Position numbers and translations under genes: made by a program. The notes beneath the pieces were generated by a model, which was not told the DNA's origin, did no database searches, and saw only the letters and a list, made by a program, of their open reading frames with translations. This document shows positions 7,435-14,997 of a stretch of 64,000 nt of DNA, piece after piece. How positions within the stretch are numbered: the stretch's first letter is position 1; each line of letters starts with the position of its first letter. Source of the DNA: Anaerotruncus sp. MC2020 (GTDB lineage: Bacteria; Bacillota; Clostridia; Oscillospirales; Ruminococcaceae); the NCBI GenBank assembly GCA_000701945.1, contig JNKE01000016.1, positions 62,001-126,000 of the forward strand, written 5' to 3'.

Positions 7435-8153
7435 ACATCTCCCCCTCCTTTCAGTACCTGCATGATGTGCCCGCGCAGAATCTCGTAGCCGTTGGTGCAT
7501 ATGAGAAGCACCGCCACGAGGTAGCGCCTGTGACGCTCGAGCGTCTTGCGCTCGACCTCCGCGCCCTCTGCGAGCTTGGCAATGGGGACTCGCTTAGTGC
7601 GGAGAAAATCCTCGAGTATCTCGGGATTGCGGCGTGCGTAGTACACCGCCTTCTGACAGCACTCCAGCGTGCGCTGCTGCTTGGGAGAATTATCGGCGAT
7701 GTCCTGCATGGAGACTCCGAAATCCGTCATCTGAGCGGAAAGCTCGGCGATTTCCTGCTGTGTAGCCTCACGTATCTCACCCTCGGCAAAGCTGTCGTGC
7801 TCGTCCTTTATCGTATCTATCAGATCGGGACGGTCCTCGGACTCCTCGTCCAGCGAGACCGTTATCCTGTTTCTTTTTTCCTTGCGGTAGTGGTCTATCA
7901 GCCTGTTTTTTATCTTCATAGCGGCGAATTTGAGAAAGGCGCCGCGAAGCCTCGAATATGTACGTATAGCCTCGTAGAAGGCGAACATGGCGATGCTCAG
8001 CTCGTCGTCGCTCTGCTCGGGCGGACGGTTCAGGAACTTGGCAGTTTCCGACCGTATAAATGGCATATAAGCCGCGATAAGCTCGTCAGCAGCGGCATTG
8101 TCCTTTTTTGCTTGATAGACTTGGGTTATGATTTGATGTGTATCCGGATCCAT
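7431..8153 (-). CDS. sigI: RNA polymerase sigma factor SigI
   Basis: 240 residues, the expected size for SigI. Region 2 is visible as DELIAAYMPFIRSETAKFLN, then DDELSIAMFAFYEAIRTYSR and FLKFAAMKIKNRLIDHYRKE (residues about 20-100). The C-terminal part (about 180-235) holds the SigI-specific helical domain with KTLERHRRYLVAVLLICTNG. In Bacillus and Clostridium, SigI directs envelope or cellulosome genes and is restrained by RsgI, which is encoded immediately downstream here with an ATGA overlap. GGGGGTGAT precedes the ATG. An ACCCCAC-17-CGTAAACTA element lies about 25-57 bp upstream, implying autoregulation and a very short leader. Confidence 0.92.
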   Translation of the reverse strand: MDPDTHQIITQVYQAKKDNAAADELIAAYMPFIRSETAKFLNRPPEQSDDELSIAMFAFYEAIRTYSRLRGAFLKFAAMKIKNRLIDHYRKEKRNRITVSLDEESEDRPDLIDTIKDEHDSFAEGEIREATQQEIAELSAQMTDFGVSMQDIADNSPKQQRTLECCQKAVYYARRNPEILEDFLRTKRVPIAKLAEGAEVERKTLERHRRYLVAVLLICTNGYEILRGHIMQVLKGGGDV

Positions 8154-8177
8154 TCAGATCACCCCCGTATCTTAATA

Positions 8178-8210
8178 TAGTTTACGCAGAGTATTTTCAG
8201 AAAGTGGGGT
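8178..8210 (-). promoter_or_regulatory. SigI-type autoregulatory promoter of sigI-rsgI
   Basis: Minus strand reads ACCCCAC (8204-8210), 17 nt, CGTAAACTA (8178-8186), with A/T runs upstream. Over 34 positions it differs from the element at 6241-6273 at only a handful of spacer bases. Confidence 0.65.
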
Positions 8211-8292
8211 ATTTTGAAAAAATTTTCAGTTTTTGTACCGCCTCTTTCAGATTGATACCATTATTATAACAGAAGCCGACCGAAATTGCAAC

Positions 8293-8422
8293 TGTAGGGG
8301 CTGATGCCCACATCAGCCCGCGAATGTCGTTCGTATATTTGCGGGACACCGAGAGCAGCGTCCATACAAAAAGTCAGAATTACACAATAATCGTGTAGGG
8401 GCGACGTTCCGTCGCCCCTACA
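8293..8422. repeat. TGTAGGGGC palindromic repeat cluster
   Basis: Fills most of the 8154-8494 gap. It begins TGTAGGGGCTGATG..CATCAGCCCGCG, continues through TTCG-ATATTTGCGGG, and ends with a near-perfect hairpin TGTAGGGGCGAC/GTCGCCCCTACA (8394-8422). The same ends and middle recur at 29879, 32230, 21441 and 63331. Confidence 0.75.
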
Positions 8423-8461
8423 ATTCCAAATTCATCGCCGAAAGCGATACCACAATTACAC

Positions 8462-8490
8462 AAAAAAACGGGCGCAAATGCGCCCGTTTC
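8462..8490 (-). terminator. terminator after the DUF11 gene
   Basis: Stem ACGGGCGC/GCGCCCGT (8468-8475 with 8480-8487), then seven T on the minus strand, just past the stop at 8495. Confidence 0.85.
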
Positions 8491-8494
8491 GCTT

Positions 8495-9361
8495 TTAGCT
8501 TATGATATTGCCCGTGATAACGATAGTGGAGGTCCCCGCCTGAACGCTCCAAGCGCCTGTGTCGGGGTCCTGCACGAACTCCGCCGCAGGAACGGTTATC
8601 TGTCCCTCGGGAGTCGTGAACTGTCCCGTAGTCTCGTCGTAGGTGTAGTTCGTACCCTCAGCCCACGGCGCGCCGTTGTAGGTCACGGACGTGATATCGA
8701 GCGCAGGCTCGAACACATCTGTGAAGATGACGCTGTCTGTCTCGGTGACAGGCGCGCTGCCGCTGTTCTGTATCACGAAGGTGTAGGTCAGCTCGCCGCT
8801 GCCCGATACCGTGACGGGCGAGAGCGACTTCGTTATCGTGAGCTCCGCGCCCTCCTCGGGAGTAACGGTCGCGGAGGCGGTCGCGAGGACAGTCTTGCCG
8901 TTGCCGTTCACCTCGGCGGTATTGGTTATGCTTGCTCCCGTGCCGAACGGCGCGTACTGATTGACAGCTGCCTCATACATTATGATAGCGGAGCCGCCCG
9001 CGGGCACGGAAATGCCAGAGAATGTGAGCCCGTCGGCAGTCGACACGGTCGGAGCCGCCTGCAATGTTCCGTTGACGAACAGCTTGACGGAGTCCTCGAC
9101 GTAGGTCAGCGGGACGAGCTCGCTCGCAGGGTCGCCGAAGCTGTAACTTCCGAGGTCGTCGGTGACGGTCAGCCCCGTAAGGTCGGTCGTGCCAGTGTTG
9201 AGCACGCTTATCGCGTATGCGATGTCCGCACCCTGAGAGTAAGTCTCTGTCAGCGGAGTTTTAGACGCGGATACCACATCGAGTATCTCGCCTGCTGTGA
9301 TATTTGAAACGGTCACGTTTCCGTTATAGGAAAGCGTAGCCTGATTATAGAATGTCGCCAT
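8495..9361 (-). CDS. DUF11-repeat surface-type protein
   Basis: 288 residues. Two or more immunoglobulin-like DUF11 units are visible: an N-terminal one with ADIAYAISVLNTGTTDLTGL and a second with GELTYTFVIQNSGSAPVTET. Such units are common in Gram-positive surface and exported proteins. There is no signal peptide, membrane helix or sorting motif, so export would need another route, or the protein may be cytoplasmic. Its N-terminus (MATFYNQATLSYNGN) resembles stand-alone DUF11 proteins of clostridia. GGAGGG precedes the ATG. It sits alone between two terminators. Function not known. Confidence 0.8.
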   Translation of the reverse strand: MATFYNQATLSYNGNVTVSNITAGEILDVVSASKTPLTETYSQGADIAYAISVLNTGTTDLTGLTVTDDLGSYSFGDPASELVPLTYVEDSVKLFVNGTLQAAPTVSTADGLTFSGISVPAGGSAIIMYEAAVNQYAPFGTGASITNTAEVNGNGKTVLATASATVTPEEGAELTITKSLSPVTVSGSGELTYTFVIQNSGSAPVTETDSVIFTDVFEPALDITSVTYNGAPWAEGTNYTYDETTGQFTTPEGQITVPAAEFVQDPDTGAWSVQAGTSTIVITGNIIS

Positions 9362-9444
9362 TATATTCCCTCCTTTTATCGGCAGGTCTCCCCTGCCGTT
9401 TTATTATATGTGTCCCGCGGGAGGGCTGACACAAACTCGTTTTG

Positions 9445-9474
9445 ACAAAAAAACAGGCAGCCGAAGCTGCCTGT
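9445..9474 (-). terminator. terminator of the mre operon
   Basis: Stem ACAGGCAGC/GCTGCCTGT (9453-9461 with 9466-9474), TTCG-type tetraloop on the minus strand, and seven T downstream, six bases past the PBP2 stop. Confidence 0.9.
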
Positions 9475-9480
9475 ACATTA

Positions 9481-11598
9481 TTATTGCTGAGCCGCGGCCG
9501 TAGTCTTGGTCGAGGTCGTGGTAGTTGTCGCCGCTGAGCTGTTTCTCGCGGTGGTAGTCGTTTCAGCAGGCGCAGTAGTGCCGTTTCTGACCTCAGCAGG
9601 GAGCTGAGCCGAGGGCTTTACGCCGTTGAGTCCGTAGCACTGCTGATACGAGAGAATCATGTCGCGTATCATGTACTTGGAATACTCACCGCCCTCGATG
9701 ACGCCCGCAAAGGCTATCTCTGGGTCGTCCGCGGGAGCGAAGCCGATGAATACGGAGTTCTGCTTGTTTTTATCGTTCATGTCGGTCTGCGGAGTACCCG
9801 TCTTGATAGCGACGTTGAATCCGAGGTCTGTGAGCTCATACGGCACGGGGCAAGCCTTCGCCGCGTCTATCATACCGCCGACCACATAGTCGTAAACGTA
9901 GTCGTAGTTGAGGTCTATCTTGTCCGCAACTGTGGGCTTGGTCTTCTTGACGAGCTCGTTCGAGCCGTAGGTGTAGAGGCTGTCCACGAGGTAGGTCTTG
10001 TAGCGCACGCCGCGGTTTCCGATAGTAGCGGCGGCGTTAGCGAGCTGAAGCGGAGTGAAGCCGCAGTCCTGGTTACCGATACCCGCCTGTATAACGTAGC
10101 CGATGTACCACGGCTGACCGCGCTCGGCGAAGGTCTCGGGGTTACAGAGGAAGCCCGCCGCGTCGCCCGTCTCGATTCCCGTACTGCTTCCGAGACCGTA
10201 GAGCTTGGCGTACTTGGTGATGTTGTCGATGCCGAGGTTGCGTGAAGTCTCATAGAAGAAGATGTTGCACGACACCTCGATAGCGCGCCTTACGGAGATA
10301 GCGCCGTGATATCCCGTACACTGGAACTTTCCGCCGTAGAACTCATAATTTCTCGTGCAGTTGAAGGTCGTCTCGCCCGTGATGACGCCCTCGTTCAGCC
10401 CCGCAGTAGCGGTAATGGTCTTGAAGGTCGAGCCAGGGAGGTACTGACCCCACGTACAGCGGTTGAACATCGGGGAATTTTCCGCCTTGACGAGGGAATC
10501 GTAGTCCTCAGCCATGTCCTTGAGGTTGTAGGTCGGAGCCGTAGCCATGCCCTTGACCGCACCTGTTTTCGCGTCGAGCACGACGAGCGCGCCCTTGTTG
10601 ACCTTGTTGCCGTTATAGTAGGGGTGAGTTTTCAGGAAGTTGTCGAGGATGCCCTGCAATTTGAGCTGATACGCGCCGTCGACCGTGAGCTTGACGCTCT
10701 CGCCTGGGACAGTCTCCTCGCGGGTCTTGACGTCGACGATAGCGCCGTCTATGACGGTGACCTCCTCGGTGCCCGCCTTGCCGCGGAGCTCCTTCTCCAT
10801 GGCGAGCTCGATGCCGCTCTTGCCGACCTCGTCGTTCATCGCGTAGCCCTTGTCCTTGAGGTCGTCGTACTCCTCGGCGTAGATAGGACCGATAACGCCT
10901 ATCTCATGCGGGAGTATATCTCCGCGGACTATCTTGCGCTCGGCGGCGTCGACTGCCTCTATGCCGCGGCAGAAGTTGCCGAGCTCCTTCATATCGACGA
11001 CGGTCTGGTGGTCGACATTCTTCGCGAGCACGAGGTCGAGGCTGTAGGAGAAGTCCTTATCCATCATGGTATAGCGCATACCCGCGATGATACGCTTCTC
11101 GTCGAGGGTATAGCTGTCGTCTATCTTATAGTCGGAGATGAGCTTGTCAATGCAGTTGTCGGCAGTCGCGTAGACGTTGAGGTTGAGCGATTCCACTACC
11201 TCCGCGACGTCCTCCTCGGTGTATTCATAGGGCATAGTGCGCGTTATGGGGAGAGTGTCCTCGAAGACGTAGCCGCGGTCGAGAAGAGCCTTGTATATCT
11301 TGAGGAGGCACTTGTTGCCCTCGGCGATATCCTCAGGGAAGAACGCCTTTTGCAGGACGATGTCACAGCGGGTGGTGTTCTCGACGAGGACATTGCCGTT
11401 GAAGTCCATTATCTCGCCGCGTGTGGGAGTTATCTCGCGCACATAGGTGAGGGCATCGCTTCCGTAGGTCTTGCGGGTGACTATCTCATCGCTTCCGACG
11501 ACCTGTATCTTCATCAGTCTCATCGACGCGAACGTACCGAGCAGAACGACGATGATAACGATGATTATGGATTTGATATTATCGGTAATGCTTTTCAC
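9481..11598 (-). CDS. mrdA: penicillin-binding protein 2 (elongasome transpeptidase)
   Basis: 705 residues. An N-terminal membrane helix (about 9-26) anchors a class B PBP: dimerisation region with TRGEIMDFNGNVL (59-71), then the transpeptidase domain with all three motifs, SxxK as S390-TF-K393, SxN as S443-C-N445, and KTG at 599-601. It crosslinks peptidoglycan during cell elongation. It is the last gene of mreB-mreC-mreD-mrdA, consistent with the rod-complex role. The start is GTG with GGAG seven bases upstream. The C-terminus carries a Thr/Ala/Ser-rich tail (about 665-705) with no obvious domain, probably a flexible extracellular end. Confidence 0.95.
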   Translation of the reverse strand: MKSITDNIKSIIIVIIVVLLGTFASMRLMKIQVVGSDEIVTRKTYGSDALTYVREITPTRGEIMDFNGNVLVENTTRCDIVLQKAFFPEDIAEGNKCLLKIYKALLDRGYVFEDTLPITRTMPYEYTEEDVAEVVESLNLNVYATADNCIDKLISDYKIDDSYTLDEKRIIAGMRYTMMDKDFSYSLDLVLAKNVDHQTVVDMKELGNFCRGIEAVDAAERKIVRGDILPHEIGVIGPIYAEEYDDLKDKGYAMNDEVGKSGIELAMEKELRGKAGTEEVTVIDGAIVDVKTREETVPGESVKLTVDGAYQLKLQGILDNFLKTHPYYNGNKVNKGALVVLDAKTGAVKGMATAPTYNLKDMAEDYDSLVKAENSPMFNRCTWGQYLPGSTFKTITATAGLNEGVITGETTFNCTRNYEFYGGKFQCTGYHGAISVRRAIEVSCNIFFYETSRNLGIDNITKYAKLYGLGSSTGIETGDAAGFLCNPETFAERGQPWYIGYVIQAGIGNQDCGFTPLQLANAAATIGNRGVRYKTYLVDSLYTYGSNELVKKTKPTVADKIDLNYDYVYDYVVGGMIDAAKACPVPYELTDLGFNVAIKTGTPQTDMNDKNKQNSVFIGFAPADDPEIAFAGVIEGGEYSKYMIRDMILSYQQCYGLNGVKPSAQLPAEVRNGTTAPAETTTTARNSSAATTTTTSTKTTAAAQQ

Positions 11599-11632
11599 TT
11601 GTTGCTCCTTTATAGATGTGACCGCGCGGTGG

Positions 11633-12190
11633 TCACGACGTCTTGATGACCTCCTCGATAGTGAGGTGCTCCTTGGGCATGAGGAAGCGGTTTATCAGCC
11701 TGTACATCGCGTACACGACCACAGACGCCACCACTGTCAGCACCCATACCTTCAGGCTGACATGAGTGAATATGCGTCCGACGTTCTCATAGTCCCATAT
11801 CTCGTAGTAGAACTTGTAGTCGAGCCAGCACTGCAAAAAGGAAGCTATCGCCGTTATCCACAGGTAGTTCACGAACTTGTTGCGCAGGTAAAGCTCGAAT
11901 ATCAGCGAAGCCGCCACGCAGAACACAGTCAGCAGCACCGCATTGTAGCCGAAAAGCCGTCCGCACGCCATATCCGTGAGGAAGCCGCAAACCGCTCCCG
12001 TGACGGCTGCCGCCATGACGTCGTTGCCGATAGCCACGCATATAGCCGCAGGCACGAGCAGCATGGGCTTGGTGTACGTGCCCGAGGTCATGATAGTGAA
12101 AAAGAGAAATATCAACAGATAGTAGAGTATCCAGCGCACCGTGGTCTTAGTGTAGAGGATACGCTTCTCACGGGGTGTCTTTAGCCGCAT
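11633..12190 (-). CDS. mreD: rod shape-determining membrane protein MreD
   Basis: 185 residues, five or six predicted membrane segments, the usual size of MreD. It is identified from hydrophobic topology together with its invariant position between mreC and the PBP2 gene; sequence conservation in this family is low. MreD links MreC and the cytoplasmic MreB filaments to the elongation synthases. Its first 23 bp overlap the end of mreC in a different frame, which favours translational coupling. Confidence 0.88.
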   Translation of the reverse strand: MRLKTPREKRILYTKTTVRWILYYLLIFLFFTIMTSGTYTKPMLLVPAAICVAIGNDVMAAAVTGAVCGFLTDMACGRLFGYNAVLLTVFCVAASLIFELYLRNKFVNYLWITAIASFLQCWLDYKFYYEIWDYENVGRIFTHVSLKVWVLTVVASVVVYAMYRLINRFLMPKEHLTIEEVIKTS

Positions 12191-13043
12191 CTGCGTCCTC
12201 CTTCTTGCCTGTGAAGTCGAGTATCACGAACACCGTGCTAAGGCGCTTGATGTCCGTACACGGCTCTATCTCGGCGCAGGCGGAGAGCCCGTTCGCCTCA
12301 AAGCCCGTATTCTTCACTGTGCCTATCGCCATATCCTTGGGGAAAAGTCCGCTGTTGCCCGAGGTGATGATGAGGTCGCCCTGCTTGAGCTTGTGGTCGG
12401 GACTGAGATGTGTGAGCTTGGTATTGCCCTTTTCAGCGGTCAGCACCGTGCCCTCGACGATACCGAAGTCCGTGCTCGTGGATGAGCATACCGCCGCGAT
12501 GGAGAGGTCGGGAGAGAGTATAGTGCGGACGGTGGAGGTCGTAGCGGACACCTCGATAGTGATGCCGACAACGCCCTCGGGAGTGATGACAGGGCAGTAC
12601 GGCTTTATGCCGTCATGCGAGCCCTTGTCTATCGTGAAGCCCATGAACGGGTCATTTGTGATATATCCGAGCACCTCTGCGGGCTGAGAGAATATCTCGT
12701 CGGGGTGCTGCTCCTTGATGACTACCAGCTTTCGGAGCTCCTCGACCTCCTTTTTGAGGTCATCGTAGTCGGTGAGCTGCTTGTTGAGCTCACCTATCTG
12801 CTTTTTCAGCTGCTGATTCTCCTCGTAGTAGGCGTCGGCGTGGCTTATCCTGTCGGTCACGCGCTCCATTTTCATGGATATGCCGTTGCTCACATAGCGG
12901 AAGGGCTTTGTGGCTGTCTGTACGAACGAAGCTCCCGACAGCGAATAGCCGCCCTTTGTTACGGCATATATCATTATCCCGACGAGGAACGCGAGGAAGC
13001 CAAGCAGTACCTTGAATCGGGTGCTCTTCAAAAATTCACGCAT
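12168..13043 (-). CDS. mreC: rod shape-determining protein MreC
   Basis: 291 residues. A membrane helix at about 10-28 is followed by a coiled coil (about 65-110, YYEENQQLKKQIGELNKQL) and the beta-rich MreC core with GITIEVSATTSTVRTILSPD and a late GDLIITSGNSGLFPKDMAIG. It acts outside the membrane as the scaffold that activates PBP2. GGAGG lies just upstream of the ATG, and mreB is 11 bp upstream in the same operon. Confidence 0.95.
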   Translation of the reverse strand: MREFLKSTRFKVLLGFLAFLVGIMIYAVTKGGYSLSGASFVQTATKPFRYVSNGISMKMERVTDRISHADAYYEENQQLKKQIGELNKQLTDYDDLKKEVEELRKLVVIKEQHPDEIFSQPAEVLGYITNDPFMGFTIDKGSHDGIKPYCPVITPEGVVGITIEVSATTSTVRTILSPDLSIAAVCSSTSTDFGIVEGTVLTAEKGNTKLTHLSPDHKLKQGDLIITSGNSGLFPKDMAIGTVKNTGFEANGLSACAEIEPCTDIKRLSTVFVILDFTGKKEDADAAKDTP

Positions 13044-13054
13044 TGAGAGCCTCC

Positions 13055-14071
13055 TTAGTAATACTTGACGTTATCCGTGAGCGCGTCCTGATAGTCGCTG
13101 ATGTTCTCAAGTATCTTGCCCGTACCCTCCGCGACGCAGTCGAGCGGGTACTCGGCGATATAAACGGGCATACTGGTCTCGCGGTTGATGAGCTTGTCGA
13201 GACCGCGCAGCAGAGCGCCGCCTCCCGCGAGGGTTATGCCGTGGTCGATGATATCCGCAGACAGCTCGGGGGGAGTCTCCTCAAGCGTAGCCTTTATCGC
13301 GTCTATGACCTTGGCGAGCGGCTCAACGAGCGCGTCGCGTATCTCTGCGGAGTTCACGGTCACATTCTCGGGCAGACCGTTGAGGAGGTTCCTGCCCTTT
13401 ATCTCCATGGTATCCTCCTTGTCGCTCGGGAAAGCGGAGCCTATCTCTATCTTGATATTCTCGGCAGTTCTCTCGCCTATGAGGAGGTTGTACTTCTTCT
13501 TGATGTAGTTGATGATAGCGGTGTCGAACTCGTCGCCCGCACAGCGAATCGAGCGCGAAGCTACGATGCCTCCGAGCGCTATGACGGCTACCTCGCTTGT
13601 GCCGCCGCCGATATCGACTATCATGCTGCCCGCGGGGTCATTGGTCGGCAGACCCGCACCTATCGCGGCAGCCATAGGCTCCTCAATGATGAGGACGTTG
13701 TTGGCTCCCGCCTTCTTGCAGGACTCCCTGACGGCGCGGCGCTCTACAGCCGTAACGCCCGAGGGTATGCAGATTATGACGTTAGCCTTTGTCAGTATCG
13801 TGCCCTTCAGAGCCTTCTTTATGAACTCCTGAAGCATAGTTGTGGCGATGTCGAAGTCGGCGATAACGCCGTCCTTGAGAGGGCGCACGGCTACGATAGA
13901 GCCGGGAGTACGTCCAATGACCTCCTTCGCCTCCATGCCGACATAGCGCGTTTTATCCGTTCTTGTATTTACGGCGACCACGGAAGGCTCTCTTATTATA
14001 ATGCCCTTGCCGCGCAGATACACGAGGGTATTGGCGGTGCCGAGGTCGATTCCGATGTCCTTTGTAAACAT
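13055..14071 (-). CDS. mreB: actin-like rod shape-determining protein MreB
   Basis: 338 residues, typical. ATP-binding signatures are visible: phosphate 1 loop [17 protein letters not shown] at the N-terminus, phosphate 2 [15 protein letters not shown], and the adenosine motif [16 protein letters not shown]. It polymerises under the membrane and directs lateral wall synthesis. It is the first gene of the operon, with a TTGTCT-17-TATAAT promoter 36 bp before the ATG. Confidence 0.97.
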   Translation of the reverse strand: MFTKDIGIDLGTANTLVYLRGKGIIIREPSVVAVNTRTDKTRYVGMEAKEVIGRTPGSIVAVRPLKDGVIADFDIATTMLQEFIKKALKGTILTKANVIICIPSGVTAVERRAVRESCKKAGANNVLIIEEPMAAAIGAGLPTNDPAGSMIVDIGGGTSEVAVIALGGIVASRSIRCAGDEFDTAIINYIKKKYNLLIGERTAENIKIEIGSAFPSDKEDTMEIKGRNLLNGLPENVTVNSAEIRDALVEPLAKVIDAIKATLEETPPELSADIIDHGITLAGGGALLRGLDKLINRETSMPVYIAEYPLDCVAEGTGKILENISDYQDALTDNVKYY

Positions 14072-14106
14072 TTATTTGGCTCCTTTGTCTTAACTCTAAC
14101 TTTATT

Positions 14107-14135
14107 ATTATATCACCAAAGCCGCATTTAGACAA
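14107..14135 (-). promoter_or_regulatory. sigma-A promoter of the mreBCD-mrdA operon
   Basis: Minus-strand -35 TTGTCT (14130-14135) and -10 TATAAT (14107-14112), spacer 17 nt. Confidence 0.8.
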
Positions 14136-14220
14136 TATTTTTCGCTGAGAATTTTATCCTTGCGGGAAATTTGTAAAAAATCCGAAACTTATGTATGCGG
14201 TCAGATACAAAAACTGTGGA

Positions 14221-14490
14221 TTATTTTTTGGGAGTAAAGAGCTTCGGAGCAGTGTTGTAGTAGATGATGATAGCGATGATGATAAGCAGTATCTGCGAGA
14301 TATTGATGCTGAGGCTCACACCGAAGGTGAACGTGAATATCCCGAGGTCTACGGTACCGGGCTCGAATGCGAACGTCTTGGAATAGGCGAGGAAGCTGAG
14401 TCCTGCCGCGCCGTCGACGAGTCCGCCGAAGAAGCCTCCGAGCACAATAGCGCTTATCGCGAGGAATGACATATAGATGACCTTGTTCAT
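14221..14490 (-). CDS. DUF4321 small membrane protein
   Basis: 89 residues with two hydrophobic segments (about 5-25 and 62-82). The pattern fits DUF4321: a glycine-rich first helix (VLGGFFGGLVDG), a central LSFLAYSKTFAFEPGTVDLG, and a second helix after FTFGVSLSINISQIL. The family is found in Firmicutes close to cell-division and shape genes; its function is unknown. It lies 69 bp downstream of dut on the same strand and is probably the last gene of the murC-to-dut cluster. AAAGGAG precedes the ATG. Confidence 0.82.
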   Translation of the reverse strand: MNKVIYMSFLAISAIVLGGFFGGLVDGAAGLSFLAYSKTFAFEPGTVDLGIFTFTFGVSLSINISQILLIIIAIIIYYNTAPKLFTPKK

Positions 14491-14559
14491 AATGATTCTC
14501 CTTTACTTTTGTTTTAGTATGGTTTTGTATGTATCTCAGAGCTTTTATTAAGAAAAGCT

Positions 14560-14997
14560 CTACATTCCCGATGAGCCGAATCCGCCGCTCCCTCTGTCTG
14601 TCTCGGTGAGGGAGTCGCTGACCTCGACCTCGGGAAAAATGACCTTGGTGGGAATGAGCTGGGCGATCCTCATGCCGTGCTCGACGGTGAAGTCCCTGCT
14701 CCCGTGATTTATGAGCGGTATGAACCACTCCCCGCGGTAGTCGCTGTCGACGACGCCCACGCAGTTCGCGAGCGATACGCCGTACTTCGTGGACAGTCCC
14801 GAGCGCGGGTATATCAGCATCGCTACGTCGGTGCAGTCCGACTCGGCAGTGAGCCCCGTCGGTATCATGCGTATCTCGTTCGGAGCGAGAGTCACGGGCT
14901 CGTCGAGGCAGGCGCAGATGTCCATGCCCGCACTGCCCGCGGTCGCCCTCGTCGGAATGACCGCCTTGTCGCTGAGCTTTTTGAATGTCAGTTTCAT
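14560..14997 (-). CDS. dut: dUTP diphosphatase
   Basis: 145 residues, trimeric dUTPase length. Conserved motifs are in order: GSAGMDICA (motif 1), PRSGLSTKYGV (2), GVVDSDYRGEW (3, with the catalytic Asp), GMRIAQLI (4) and the glycine-rich RGSGGFGSSG tail (5) that closes over the nucleotide. It hydrolyses dUTP to dUMP, limiting uracil in DNA. The ATG overlaps the stop of the upstream U32 gene by one base (TAATG), so translation is coupled. Confidence 0.96.
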   Translation of the reverse strand: MKLTFKKLSDKAVIPTRATAGSAGMDICACLDEPVTLAPNEIRMIPTGLTAESDCTDVAMLIYPRSGLSTKYGVSLANCVGVVDSDYRGEWFIPLINHGSRDFTVEHGMRIAQLIPTKVIFPEVEVSDSLTETDRGSGGFGSSGM

